64,000 nt of DNA from Achatina immaculata (GCA_009760885.1 CM019692.1:58084964-58148963); one strand, 5' to 3'. Shown: positions 11,801-19,885, counted from the first letter of the stretch. Notes: generated from the letters alone by a model not told the origin. Program-made: numbers and translations.

Positions 11801-12146
11801 CTGCTTGTGCTAGGTGAAAACTGTGCATGGATGGAAGGCTCAAAATCGTTTGCTTGGGTTGATGTTCAGTGCAGCAGAACGGCCAATTTTATCTGTGAAG
11901 CATCGTAAGTAACACGAAGACAACAGATATCAGTTACTGATATAGATAATGTGTATACTTTGTCTTTTGTAAACCTAGAAAGGTAAATACAAATTCTTTT
12001 CATGTAGCAAATATGTGGATTTAGATGGAATGATTTTGGTGCTCCATGATACTTGTCTTCGCGCAGCAGATTCCATAGATCACGTGCTGGTAACATTGCC
12101 TGAATTCTGGAGTAAAACTTGCATTTCATCTTTTTTCAGACAGTGA
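1953..12146 (+). CDS. Secreted C-type lectin 1 (six exons)
   Basis: Exons are 1953-2001, 5675-5766, 9584-9674, 10688-10810, 11814-11904 and 12140-12146. The joined frame is open for about 150 codons. A hydrophobic signal peptide ([17 protein letters not shown]) precedes one long-form carbohydrate-recognition domain. In order this shows CPQGW and SCYGY (first disulfide), TCRAF, WIGATD, an EPN motif (mannose-type specificity in known lectins), GENCA, WVDVQC and FICEAS. The acidic residue after EPN is present. The usual WND calcium motif reads WVD, so one ligand Asn is missing. An extra Cys two residues before the CRD start could make an intermolecular bond. The protein is probably a secreted glycan-binding defence or matrix lectin. 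The start is either of two adjacent ATGs; units 2 and 3 keep only the second. Confidence 0.88.
2477..3778 (+). mobile_element. Unclassified repeat with 240-bp subunits (copy 2, complete)
   Basis: This insertion of about 1302 bp in intron 1 is flanked by a 9-bp direct repeat ACAACAGAT at 2468-2476 and 3779-3787. Unit 3 keeps the uninterrupted site once, at 51503-51511. Inside are about three tandem units of 88 bp (2660-2935), then two units of about 240-270 bp (3031-3540), then a unique 3' block ending CTTAGAAAA that is shared with the copy at 1-845. No reading frame of note and no terminal inverted repeats were seen. Class unknown. Confidence 0.7.
2660..2935 (+). repeat. Tandem repeat, about 88-bp period
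   Basis: GTTGGACTTTCTCA recurs at 2662, 2750 and 2839. Each copy is followed by an AAAACC block and GGTGAGAGGTGGTT. It is the internal 5' repeat of the surrounding element. Confidence 0.75.
3788..5040. other. Intron 1 block shared with unit 3 (51512-53940)
   Basis: Matches unit 3 over most of its length but has no equivalent in unit 2. It contains a decayed Penelope-like reverse transcriptase on the minus strand (4364-4800). The rest has no coding content that I can support. Confidence 0.6.
4364..4800 (-). pseudogene. Penelope-like retroelement, C-terminal reverse-transcriptase fragment
   Basis: An open minus-strand frame of 144 codons shows the order [31 protein letters not shown], then a Q..RMLDFF block. 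This resembles the C-terminal part of Penelope-like reverse transcriptases (known family pattern NFLDL, Y.KPTDSH, LRLRRIC). The catalytic core is absent. Unit 3 keeps related sequence at 53490-53660, plus a GIY-YIG-like endonuclease piece at 52230-52620 that is missing here. Confidence 0.6.
5093..5235 (+). repeat. (CT)n tract conserved upstream of exon 2, unit 1
   Basis: A long CT-rich stretch on the sense strand, 440-580 bp before exon 2. Units 2 (30083-30255) and 3 (54160-54385) have it at the same relative place. Open frames across it are low-complexity artefacts. Confidence 0.85.
5675..5766 (+). CDS. Lectin 1 exon 2: N-terminal CRD
   Basis: Acceptor TCAG and donor GTGAGG; phase 1 in, phase 0 out. 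It encodes [10 protein letters not shown], then GSCYGYSHE, then SWAEAD, the first strand and helix of a long-form C-type lectin fold. Confidence 0.9.
5828..5893 (+). repeat. (GT)n/(GA)n microsatellite
   Basis: GT repeats run into GA repeats in intron 2. Confidence 0.9.
5941..6562 (+). mobile_element. LINE-B copy 1 (5'-truncated, AATG tail)
   Basis: The 3' end of a non-LTR retrotransposon, flanked by an 11-bp duplication ATAGGCTTGTC at 5930-5940 and 6563-6573. It encodes the post-catalytic reverse-transcriptase tail in broken frames ([43 protein letters not shown]) and ends in (AATG)n. Unit 3 has an empty site near 55095. The same family is at 43625-45724 and, inverted, at 55203-56021. Confidence 0.85.
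6574..7340. other. Intron 2 sequence, unit 1
   Basis: Aligns with 32100-32770 (unit 2) and 55100-56730 (unit 3). It holds a GT microsatellite (6790-6838) and a poly-T/G-rich stretch near 6990. No coding content was seen. Confidence 0.6.
7350..9468 (+). mobile_element. LINE-A copy 1 (RTE/BovB-like, ATG tail)
   Basis: A non-LTR retrotransposon missing its endonuclease, inserted in intron 2. Direct repeats ATAAATGAA at 7341-7349 and 9469-9477 flank it, and unit 3 keeps the empty site at 56736-56744. The 3' end is a (ATG)n tail, typical of RTE-like LINEs that end in short tandem repeats. Coding sequence before 7576 is in frame with the linker between endonuclease and reverse transcriptase but is interrupted by stops. 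Other copies are at 17690-19885 and 57782-59010. Confidence 0.9.
7584..9443 (+). CDS. LINE-A reverse transcriptase (619 aa open frame)
   Basis: A single open frame with the reverse-transcriptase blocks in order: [14 protein letters not shown] near residue 130, [18 protein letters not shown] near 187, [12 protein letters not shown] near 232, [11 protein letters not shown] at 264 (catalytic Asp), [16 protein letters not shown] at 322 and [10 protein letters not shown] at 363 (catalytic Asp pair). A C-terminal segment follows with [23 protein letters not shown] and RSRGRPREM, typical of this LINE group. Two stops lie just upstream, so the ATG at 7584 is merely the first Met after them and the native protein was longer. 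It is the best-preserved mobile frame here, but the lost endonuclease implies it is not autonomous. Confidence 0.85.
   Translation: MDDRLMDKRRRSKNNEKKYTKINKEIRRECREAKEVWLNEQCRQIEDSHIKDSKNMHKRINELTGRKTKYTTGCLKSKEGKMLMGKEDIVDRWTEYIGELYGEERTELTPDTENCEGPPILEDEIIDDAIKYMKKGKATGPDNITREEIEALEETGIKIITKLRNDIYNSGYIPSDLIKSTFIALPKKPGAKECDDHRTISLSCHITKLLLRIIMRRTRKKIKMEIADEQFGFVEGKGTHNAIYALRTLTERALEVQKDLYLCFIDYTKAFDKVKHNEIIKMFEDISIDGKDLRIVKHLYWQQEAAVRVENRTGKYQPIKQGVRQGCVLSPDLFSLYSENILRTIITEPGIKIGGYSINNLRYADDTVLIAENQQNMQNLLDKVAKQSEQKGLTLNIKKTETMVISKKQNPPACSIKLNGTILKQVQKFKYLGSVITSDGKCRTEKRNRIGQAKTAFQRMKNILTNTSLSMNVRKRVLKCCIEPILLYGSESWTIGKSAQKSLKAAEMWFIRRMLRIPWTAKITNEECMRRAGETKNLVKNIRERQCTFIGHAMRRGGIENIITTGKIEGRRSRGRPREMILDSLTGWCERRSSTELMACMKDRILCRSIIANASRHDT
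9584..9674 (+). CDS. Lectin 1 exon 3
   Basis: Acceptor CGTAG and donor GTACAT; phase 0 in, phase 1 out. It encodes [19 protein letters not shown] and [10 protein letters not shown], the helix-2 region that carries the Cys paired with FIC in exon 5. The first codon is Asn where units 2 and 3 have Asp. Confidence 0.9.
9720..10060 (-). mobile_element. LINE 3'-end remnant shared with unit 3
   Basis: The minus strand reads [20 protein letters not shown] and a decayed tail, like the last part of a LINE reverse transcriptase. It aligns with 57010-57345 but has no counterpart after exon 3 of unit 2. It therefore predates the split of units 1 and 3. Confidence 0.5.
10688..10810 (+). CDS. Lectin 1 exon 4: WIG and EPN motifs
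   Basis: Acceptor TTGGAAG and donor GTGAGT, phase 1 both sides. It encodes [18 protein letters not shown], then [19 protein letters not shown] is the calcium-site-2 motif linked to mannose-type sugar binding in characterised C-type lectins. Confidence 0.92.
10811..11813 (+). other. Intron 4, unit 1
   Basis: Aligns with 33826-34939 and, after removal of a 1.4-kb insertion, with 59530-61956. No coding content is supported; the frames here are intron shadows. Confidence 0.6.
11814..11904 (+). CDS. Lectin 1 exon 5: variable CRD exon
   Basis: Acceptor GCTAG, phase 1 in. It encodes [31 protein letters not shown]. Two ends are possible: donor GTAAGT at 11905 (phase 2 out), or read-through to the stop TAA at 11906-11908, whose bases lie inside the donor. 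Unit 3 differs at about a third of positions, far more than the neighbouring introns do. Confidence 0.88.
12140..12146 (+). CDS. Lectin 1 exon 6: terminal codon and stop
   Basis: A TTTTTTCAG acceptor is followed by ACAGTGA. Spliced to GCATC this gives Ser-Gln-stop. The other units have CTTTGCAG at the same place followed by ACAATGA or ATAG. Confidence 0.55.
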
Positions 12147-12230
12147 TGAGGCATGTATGTGCATGCCACTTGTTACTGAGGTAGTGGGTTATAATCATGT
12201 TCAGTGTAATTATCCAGTGACTAATTTTAT

Positions 12231-13545
12231 CAGGGGATCAAAGAACTTGTAAAGAAGATATTATGCGACGTGCAATGACAAACTTTCTCCGTAGCCCACG
12301 CCTTTCGGCAGTGGGGGGCTACAACGACACCATGAAAGAGTCACTCCTCATCCGTTTCGTTTCACGGGTACGCTCTATATAACTACAATAACCCAGGATC
12401 AGTAAAGCACTAGATTTATACACGAGCCTAACAATATAAACTAAATTCACTGCTTCCTCTAACTCCACAACCGCGACATAACATAGATCAATTATCACAT
12501 AATTCCAGCAGTTACAAGAAAACAAGTTTATTGGTGAAAACCCATTTGTAGGCGCATGTTGCCAATGAAAGAGGAACGAAAAGGCTGATGACAATTACAA
12601 TAACATGAAATATCTATCCGGGCAATTGACATCGCCATGGGACGAACTCTCTCACGGCAAAATGTTGAAGGACATTGCTACCTTCTTACAACTGGAAAGC
12701 ACAAAATACTTTCTCAATCTGAATTAACAGCCTAGACCAGATAAACAACCTGCCCTCAACTCTCCATAGCAAAGAAACTGAAAAGAGCTGTCCTTAAAAG
12801 GACAAGTGAATCAGCTCTAAGATTTTCCCTACAAAGAGACAGACTACAACCCAAAACTCTACAGTTCGATACCCGACTAAAAAGTACTAAATCTGAGGGA
12901 TGATCTTGCTTGGCTCTACATTCTCGGACCTCCTTCCGTGCCGGTCTTAACCGTTTCCTCTCATTTCACGTCTGCTCTACATTCTCGGACCTCCTTTCTT
13001 GCCGGTCTTAACCGTTTCCTCTCATTTCACGTCTGCTCTACATTCTCGGACCTCCTTTCTTGCCGGTCTTAACCGTTTCCTCTCATTTCACGTCTGCTCT
13101 ACATTCTCGGACCTCCTTTCTTGCCGGTCTTAACCGTTCTTCCCTCACGTCTGTTGCATTTCTGCGCCTTTCCAGTCCGTTCACAGCGTGTAACAATGCG
13201 TGCGAGCTTTATATAAAATAGATAGAGGTGTATGGTACAGTTTTACAAAGCGATAGAGGGAGTGAGAAAAGTAAGAAAAAACACACATAATGAAAAACAT
13301 ACAACATCCAATATTTCGGCGTGAGCCTTTTCCAAGAATTACATACAAAAACAAACATGTCATAAAATAAAAGAAGAAAAATGAAAATGAAAAACATAGA
13401 TTTGTAGCATCCCTCCTTGTACAGAATATAATCGAACTTTACATCACTCGTTCATTTGCAGCGCAAGCCTATAAGTTTCAAAAAATTAGATCGCTATAGG
13501 GGAAATTACTCGTTTAGTGTTCTGTTTAAAGCATATTATGTCACA
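12231..13545. mobile_element. Insertion of about 1.3 kb in the lectin 1 3' untranslated region
   Basis: Units 2 and 3 run directly from TAATTTTAG to GGGAATAAA. In unit 1 these parts are 1.3 kb apart. The inserted sequence includes a block near 12620 (GACATCGCCATGGGAC) also found near 27520, a 61-bp tandem repeat (12912-13150), and a piece at 13210-13420 related to 2300-2465. No coding sequence and no clear termini were seen. Confidence 0.6.
12912..13150 (+). repeat. 61-bp tandem repeat, about four copies
   Basis: TTCTCGGACCTCCTT recurs at 12921, 12982, 13043 and 13104, followed each time by GCCGGTCTTAACCGTTTCCT. The copies are nearly identical, so the array is recent. Confidence 0.9.
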
Positions 13546-13550
13546 CTTGA

Positions 13551-13556
13551 AATAAA
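13551..13556 (+). terminator. Displaced poly(A) signal, unit 1
   Basis: AATAAA in a context matching the signals about 90-100 bp after the stop in units 2 (35877) and 3 (62370). In unit 1 it is 1.4 kb from the stop because of the insertion at 12231-13545. Confidence 0.4.
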
Positions 13557-13804
13557 TTATAGTGCATGAAAAGAAAGGTAACACATCTGTTTATAGGTAC
13601 CAAGGAAGAGAGAACTTTGTCAGTGTCTTGAAGCATTACATCAGCTGTATTGATACTATCTTCTGCTATCTGAAAATTCATTCACACTTTAAAATTATAA
13701 AGCCTTTCAGAAACAGCAGAAAAGGCCTCATTCTGGCTGTGGAGTATGCGAAACATGCATTGAGACATAAATAATTTCGTTTGTCACAACCAGTACCAGT
13801 CCTC

Positions 13805-13905
13805 CGAAGCTAAATCGCTAAAGACACACTTCAAAGTGCAGTGCCAACTGGAAGATCAGGGGTTCAATCCTGGGACAAAAAATAAAAAGCAACAACTCAA
13901 AAAAC
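13805..13905 (+). mobile_element. Candidate tRNA-derived SINE
   Basis: Contains a polymerase III B-box-like GGGTTCAATCCTGGG preceded by tRNA-like sequence, followed by an A-rich AAAAAATAAAAAGC. It is private to unit 1. No full tRNA cloverleaf was found. Confidence 0.4.
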
Positions 13906-14039
13906 CTCTGGGTGTCATGACCCAGATGGGCCCACCCCCTTTAGAGTGTCAGGAGTTTAATAGGGCCGAAACACTTGTCTGAGGGGGTAGGGGGTACTTT
14001 CTCTGATGATCTGAAGAAATTGTGTTGTTGTTCCGCTCT

Positions 14040-14300
14040 TAACAGTAGAGAGTTTCCTGCATACACTTTTAGTTGCGTTTTTTTGATGTAGTTGTGTGCC
14101 GACCTGAAGTTCTCGGGCTAGATTCCCAACTGGGAAGAATTTTACTCAGTCTGTCAGGCACCTGGATCGACCCAGCCTCATGAAAAACGTAGTAGGAACT
14201 TATATGGAAAAGTAACAAGAACGAGATGCTGGGCTCCCTAAATCACAAATCTGTAACTTAGAAATGCAAAGACACAAACACCGCACACCACTACGGCAGT
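14040..14300 (+). mobile_element. SINE-like repeat shared with unit 2
   Basis: Aligns with 36210-36450, where the tRNA-like head is clearer (GGTTGTGTAATGGTTAACG, then a GGTTAGATCCCCAGCTGGG B-box region). In unit 1 the head is decayed. Its presence in both units suggests it was there before duplication. Confidence 0.4.
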
Positions 14301-15560
14301 CACACGCCACGGGACATGTTTCAAGTTTTTGTTTTGATTACGTTAGTATGCTGGTTCGGCACTGATATTACCAAATGGTATCTTAAAATTCTGTCAAATG
14401 TGTGGAAATGTGGAAATTCTGTGGAGTGTGTCATTTCTTCAGAGATACTTCTCCCTGTATCCTTTTATTTTGAATTATCATGTGTTCCCCATATTAAAAG
14501 ACAACTGCAGGTAGACCACACATATGCAGGAACGACATAAAACAGTGCTTCATCTAACCTGTAATCAACATGTCAGATAAGAAACTCAGGTACAACCGTG
14601 GCATGACGAACAGTTCCTAATAAGACCGGTTGATCAAATATCTGAAGTAACAAGGAGTTTAATGCAGTAGATGATAATACTTTTAAGGAACTAATTATAC
14701 TTCAGGATGACGATGTAAGACTTCTATACAACAGAATCTATTTCACGAAAATTAGTCCATTTATTAAGTGTTCAAAAGTCCATTTCCTCGCTGAAACATA
14801 CAGAAAGACATCGTCACAGGACAAAGCTATGAAACTCCATAACAAAACTCTGACTGCCGGAACCTTTCTTTTTTCCCCGCCTGCTCCAAGTTCTCGGCCT
14901 ACCAGCCCTTGGCCGTAGAGAGCGATGTTTTATACATACTGTTATACTAGAATTCATTCGAATCAATAAACTAGAAAAACAAAACACTTTAAGGTATAAG
15001 GGCAAGTAGTTGTCATAGGGGACTGAGAAAGCAGCACAATACAAAACTTTAAAACTCTGAACAGGAAACTCACAACCAATGTTCTCTGTGAGCTTTGGTT
15101 GGGGGCAAGGCGCCGGCGCACACTTTTTACAATACAAAGTTGGTATATGTGAGAATCTATTTGCACGCTGGTACAAAATTTTGTGCACGAACCGAGAAAC
15201 TTTAGATGGCACATTGCCCACAACACAGATACGTATTTTGACTGCAGTATGTGTAGTTGGGGAACAATAACTGAGGTCTGAAAGCAACAGAAGGAAAAAT
15301 AACAGAGTGAATCGATAACGGTGATGATAATAATGCTTACTGTAATAATAACAGATGTGTTACTATTTGTTGATATATGACTGTTCTCAAATGTTGCAGG
15401 CTTGAGAGTGAGACAGTAGTTGGCTGACTCAGTGTACTGATTCCTGCCACTAGGCAACTTCACACATCATGGACGGGCTTTTCGGTTTTGTTTTTGAATA
15501 ATATTCTGTATACATCAATACAGGCTATCTACAAACATTACAGAACATCTTGATACTTTT
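14301..15560 (+). other. 3' flank of unit 1, no gene seen
   Basis: Conserved with 36470-38240 (unit 2) and in part with 63265-63660 (unit 3). The frames on both strands are not maintained between units, so I treat it as non-coding. Confidence 0.55.
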
Positions 15561-15624
15561 GTAAAGGTGTTTGTTGAAACTTTGATAAGCAACAACAGCA
15601 GTGGTGAGGGTTATTAATGTTGCG

Positions 15625-15652
15625 AGGATGATGATGATGATGATGATGATAA
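15625..15652 (+). repeat. (GAT)n microsatellite
   Basis: Short run of GAT repeats just left of the minus-strand open frame. Confidence 0.85.
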
Positions 15653-15788
15653 TATGACGTGTCTGTTGGTGTTTGACAGTGAGTTGCTGTAGGGATCAAA
15701 GTATAGCACACGCTCTTTCGCTCCCCTCTCCCTCAAATAAATAAACAAGAATAACGAAGTTTGGTTTGTTGTCCGGGGGATAGCATAT

Positions 15789-16181
15789 TTATTGCACCTT
15801 GTTATCAGCAGGGTCTCTGTCTTGTTTATCAACAGCAGTACTTGCATAAACGAATACAAACAGTAGCACAAACAGTAATAAAACAAATAATAATGTGATG
15901 GCGTAAGTGTCCGACAGGTAACGGAACAGAGCTGATGGGATGAGCCGACTGGTCATTCTGTTATTGGCACGCGATACGCCTGTGCAATGTGCTCTAATTA
16001 TTTCTCCTCGCTGACCAGGAAAGTTACAAGCAACGACTTCATAGACCGTCTGCTGTTGCCGGGTTAGAGGGAAGTGGCGTGACCGGACACTGATTCTGCT
16101 CGGCGGTGCCTCTTTGAAGTGGGAACTGAACCGCCGGTCCAGCTCCTGCACGGGGCAGGTAGTTGGGGTCTAGCCTGACCG
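15789..16181 (-). CDS. Unidentified open frame with C-terminal membrane segment, possible terminal exon
   Basis: A minus-strand frame is open from a possible acceptor CTAG at about 16178 down to a stop near 15795. The N-terminal part is polar and Arg-rich with two or three Cys (VYEVVACNFPGQRG, IIRAHCTGVSR). It is followed by a strong hydrophobic helix (ITLLFVLLLFVLLFVFVYAS) and a short charged tail. The stop TAA overlaps an AATAAA. That pattern would fit the last exon of a single-pass membrane protein. No family was recognised, and no other exon was found in the window. It could also be part of an unknown mobile element or chance. Confidence 0.3.
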
Positions 16182-16415
16182 GTCGTGGGTTTGTAGTTTC
16201 CCAACTAAAGGGAGACAGTCACGGCCTATGTTCATAACTTGCCTTTGTTGTAGGTGGAATTAGAACGGAAGTTTTTTTTTATCCTTTTATCCCCAAGCAG
16301 ATGGCAGGAACAATACAGAATCCGCTCTCTGTACCGGCGGTGATTCACTAGTTTAAGGTTCCCATCGTAACAGTTCTTGTGGCCAAGTTATGCTCATGAA
16401 TAGTGTATAAATATA

Positions 16416-17523
16416 CTGTCCAAAAAAGAAACACATAGCTTATATGAGCTTCATTTTTTATTTGTTATGACAAACATTTTTTTCCGGAGTATCTGAAACC
16501 AAACCAAAAATTGTCACCGATTGTCCATGATTTAGCGTGAATTTTGCTATTCTCATGTATAGTCAGAACGCAGTAGCCGCCCTTGCCAATCGCACATTTT
16601 TTTTTTACCATAACTCACGTTGCGTTTATGAAAAGTCGTGATTTTTGTGGTGAGCACAACTCACTTCCCACGCTAATGAAACACTATAAAAGGATGAGGT
16701 TACACAAACAAATTCAGTTTATTTTCAAGCAGACAATTATGGCGCGTCTATCGCAAAATTTACGTTACACTGCTATTGGTCGCCTGCAAGCAGGCAAAAG
16801 TCAAAGTTAGGTTCCCAGGCATTTAAACATGCAGCAGAGTACCTTCAGTCGACTTTGGCACCGTTTCCAAGCCACTGGCTTATCTGAAGACCGGCACCGC
16901 AGTGGACGACACAGGGTGACAACAGCAGCTGACGATCGCTTTATTCTGGTTCATCACCTCAGAAACAGGTTTACTACAGCTTCCTCAAGTGCCCAGTCAT
17001 TGCTTGCAAGGCGTCGTGTGTCTGATCAAACTGCTCGGAATAGACTGCATGAAGCTGGACTGGTGGCACGACGACATCACCGAGGTCCTGTCTTAACGAG
17101 ACGCCATCGTCAAAATCGAATTGTTGAGCCAACCAGCATCGGCACTAGACAACTGACAATCAATGGAGACTTGTCTGGTTTAGTGACGAATCTTCCTTTT
17201 TGTTGCACCGCCATGATATGCGGAGAAGGATCTAACGTAGGCCAAATGAACGTTATGATTAAAATTGCGTTGATGAAGCTCCGCCGCACGGTGGTGGAGG
17301 TGTAATGCTATGGGGAATGATCAAGTTCAACGGAAGGAGTCCATTGGTGCAGATTGAAGGAGGCTTAAATGAGCAACGATACGTCAATGACATTCTTTTA
17401 CCCCATGTCCTTCCATTTTTGGCTGCGCAAAGGTCTGTGTTTCAACAGGACAACGACAGACCCCATTCTGCACGGTTCACCACACAGTTCCTGACTGCCA
17501 ACAACATTCTCACCCTTCCCTGG
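16416..17523 (+). mobile_element. Tc1-like DNA transposon, 3'-truncated
   Basis: Starts after a TA with CTGTCCAAAAAAGAAACAC, a typical Tc1-type terminus. The transposase frames carry a helix-turn-helix region (MARLSQNLRYTAIGRLQAGK), STFSRLWHRFQATG, GRHRVTTAADD, and in shifted frames WFSDESSF (first catalytic Asp) and FQQDNDRPHSA (second Asp). The third acidic residue and the right terminus are missing. It ends abruptly at a LINE-B-like tip. Confidence 0.8.
16739..17523 (+). pseudogene. Tc1-like transposase, frameshifted and truncated
   Basis: Begins at the ATG before ARLSQNLRYTA. A stop and frameshift occur near 16806, another shift near 17160 around the DES motif, and a third near 17304. 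The DDE core lacks its last third, so no active enzyme is possible. Confidence 0.75.
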
Positions 17524-17526
17524 CCA

Positions 17527-17561
17527 TATAAGGGACATACAAATGACTGACTGACTGACCA
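17527..17561 (+). mobile_element. LINE-B-like 3' tip with ACTG tail
   Basis: AAGGGACATACAAATGACTG resembles the last bases of LINE-B copies, but the tail unit is ACTG rather than AATG, as at 36190-36206. It joins the broken Tc1 element directly. Confidence 0.5.
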
Positions 17562-17689
17562 ACAATAAACAAGTTTGTTTTGTTTTGTTTTGTTTTTTAA
17601 ACTGAAGATTTATTACGGGTTGGTCATTTCACTGTCTTATTTCGGTTTTCAAATAATATTCTGTTCACGAGGGAGGCTGTATTTCTAGT

Positions 17690-18595
17690 CTAGCCTCTCG
17701 TGCCACATAACGAAGCTACTTCTGAGAATAATTATGAGAAGAGCAAGGAAAAAGATAAAAATGGAAATAGCAGATGAACAGTTTGGATTTGTTGAAGGAA
17801 AGGGAACACACAATGCCATTTATGCTTTACGAACACTAACAGAAAGAGCTTTAGAAGTACAGAAAGATCTCTACTTATGCTTCATTGATTACACCAAGGC
17901 ATTTGATAAGGTGAAACATAGTGAAATTATTAAAAGACTTGAGGATTGTAAAACATCTATACTGGCAGCAAGAAGCAGCAGTTCGAGTTGAAAATAGAAT
18001 TGGAAAATACCAACCTATAAAACAAGGGGTGCGACAAGGATGTGTACTATCTCCAGACCTTTTTTCTCTGTACAGCGAGAATATTCTAAGAACAATCATC
18101 ACAGAACCAGGCATAACAATTGGAGGATACAATATTAACAACCTTCGGTATGCTGACGACACAGTACTGATAGCTGAGAACCAACAAGACCTGCAAAATC
18201 TCTTGGATAAAGTCGCCAAACTAAGTGAACAGAAAGGCCTTACTTTGAACATCAAAAAGACAGAGACTATGGTTATATCTAAGAAACAGAAGCAGTAATA
18301 GATTCAGATGGGAAATGCAAAACAGAAATTAGGAACAGAATAGGCCAAGCAAAGATTGCATTTCAGAGAATGAGAAACATATTAGCTAACACACCTTTAT
18401 CAATGAATGTTAGAAAACGAGTCCTAAAATGCTATACTGAACCTATCTTGTTATATGGAAGTGAATCATGGACAATAGGCAAGTCTGCACAAAAATCATT
18501 GGAAGCAGCAGAAATGTGGTTTACTAGAAGAATGTTGCGAATCCCTGGACAGCAAAAATAACTAATGAAGAATGTATGAGAAGAGCTGGAGAGAC
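17690..18595 (+). mobile_element. LINE-A copy 2, left part
   Basis: Very similar to 8190-9180 of LINE-A copy 1, with [24 protein letters not shown] and [10 protein letters not shown] recognisable in broken frames. A deletion near 17935 and another near 18295 shift the frame. It continues at 19607 after a nested LINE-C insertion. Confidence 0.9.
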
Positions 18596-19606
18596 TCTTC
18601 TTCTTCTTCTTCGTTCGCATTGTCTGTCTATATCTGCAGTCCTGTCTCTTGGATAAATTTCACTGTTTTTTTGTAACTCATGTATGGAACCATAGAGCTT
18701 ATCTTCTTTAGTGGTTTCACTGGGCCAGTAATTATTTCTCAGTGTCTCGTAGTTGATGCAGTTCTGGAGGACATGTTCCACAGTTTGGGGCACCTGGGCA
18801 CATGTACATAGATTAGTAGTACCAACCTTAAACTTTGTATACATATGACTTCGGAGTCGGCTGTGTCCTGTTCGAAGACGGAAGATGGTGACTTGTTCCT
18901 TTCTGTTTAGCATGTGATAGTCATCATGTGGTGGTGTTTGTGGCTTCCTGTAGGTTTTTATCATGCTTTTCTTCTGATTATAGGTGATTGGTATATCCGG
19001 TTGCTCCATTTCAGTGCCCTCTTTGGCCAGATGGTCAGCTTTCTCATTGCCTGGTATCCCACAGGGGGAGGGAATCCATTGCAAAGTGACTCCATGTTGT
19101 AAGCCAATTTTTGACAAGGCATCTTTAAGGTCTGGTAGTTTGTTGCACTGAAGAGCTTCCAGTACTGATCTTGCATCTGTAAGAATTACTACAGGACATG
19201 TATCAATTCTGGAGTCTGATAGTTTTTCAACTGCAGCAATAATTGCCCTAACTTCTGCATCAAAGTTGTTGCAGTATTTACCAGTGGGTATGGAAATCTT
19301 GTCAATGGTGTTGTTTGGATATTCAATATATGCTCCTGCCCCTCCATTCTTTATGGCATTATGTGCAGATCCATCTGTATACACACGTATCCAGGTGACA
19401 CATGGATATTTGTCATCTAAAACACTAAGTGTGGCTGTTGATCTTACAAGACTGCTCTGCATCTCACCATTCTGCACACCTTTCACTTCAGTCTGAATAG
19501 TTATTTGTGTATAATCTGCTTCTTTCCATGGTGTATGCTCTGGTACAGATGATAATGGAGCGACTACAGTTGGAAGGTCAGGTATCAGCTTACGCATACG
19601 CTTGGC
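18596..19606 (-). mobile_element. LINE-C copy 1, RNase H end, nested in LINE-A
   Basis: Inserted into LINE-A copy 2 with a 12-bp duplication AGCTGGAGAGAC (18584-18595 and 19607-19618). On the minus strand it encodes an RNase HI domain with all four acidic positions visible: VYTDGSAHNA, FDAEVRAI, ILTDARSV and GNEKADHLAK. A Cys-rich tail (LCTCAQVPQTVEHVLQNC) follows, and then a (GAA)n tail. The reverse-transcriptase part is missing (5' truncation). A related copy is at 62483-63265. Confidence 0.88.
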
Positions 19607-19885
19607 AGCTGGAGAGACAAAAAACCTTGTCAGAAAGATAAGAGAGAGACAATGTACTTTCATAGGACATGCAATGAGAAGAGGGGGCATTGAAAATATT
19701 ATGACAACAGGAAAAATAGAAGGAAGAAGATCAAGAGGAAGACCAAGAGAAATGATACTGGACAGTCTGACGGGATGGTGTGAGAGGAGATCACCAACTG
19801 AACTGATGGCCTGCATGAAGGATCGGGTACTCTGGAGAAGCATCATAGCCAACGCCAGTCAGCACGGCACCTGATGATGATGATG
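19607..19885 (+). mobile_element. LINE-A copy 2, right part with (ATG)n tail
   Basis: Resumes the LINE-A C-terminus ([28 protein letters not shown]) and ends in (ATG)n at about 19873-19885. Confidence 0.9.

Larger units (their letters stand above)
846..15560 (+). repeat. Segmental duplication unit 1 (lectin 1 and flanks)
   Basis: Aligns in order with 24680-38240 and 48560-63660. Anchors include the 5' flank near 850-1060, the signal-peptide exon, the (CT)n tract before exon 2, exons 3 to 6 with flanking introns, and the 3' flank near 14780-15480. Unit 1 carries private insertions: the 240-bp-subunit element (2477-3778), LINEs at 5941-6562 and 7350-9468, and a block of about 1.3 kb in the 3' untranslated region. 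Boundaries were judged by eye. Confidence 0.8.

Noticed and set aside
14814..15463. Minus-strand frames of 157 and 166 codons
   Set aside because: Overlap each other, are not preserved in units 2 or 3 despite alignable DNA, and show no motif.
18524..19852. 442-codon minus-strand open frame
   Set aside because: It is a chance fusion of antisense LINE-A, the (GAA)n tail and LINE-C. Only the LINE-C part is real coding sequence.
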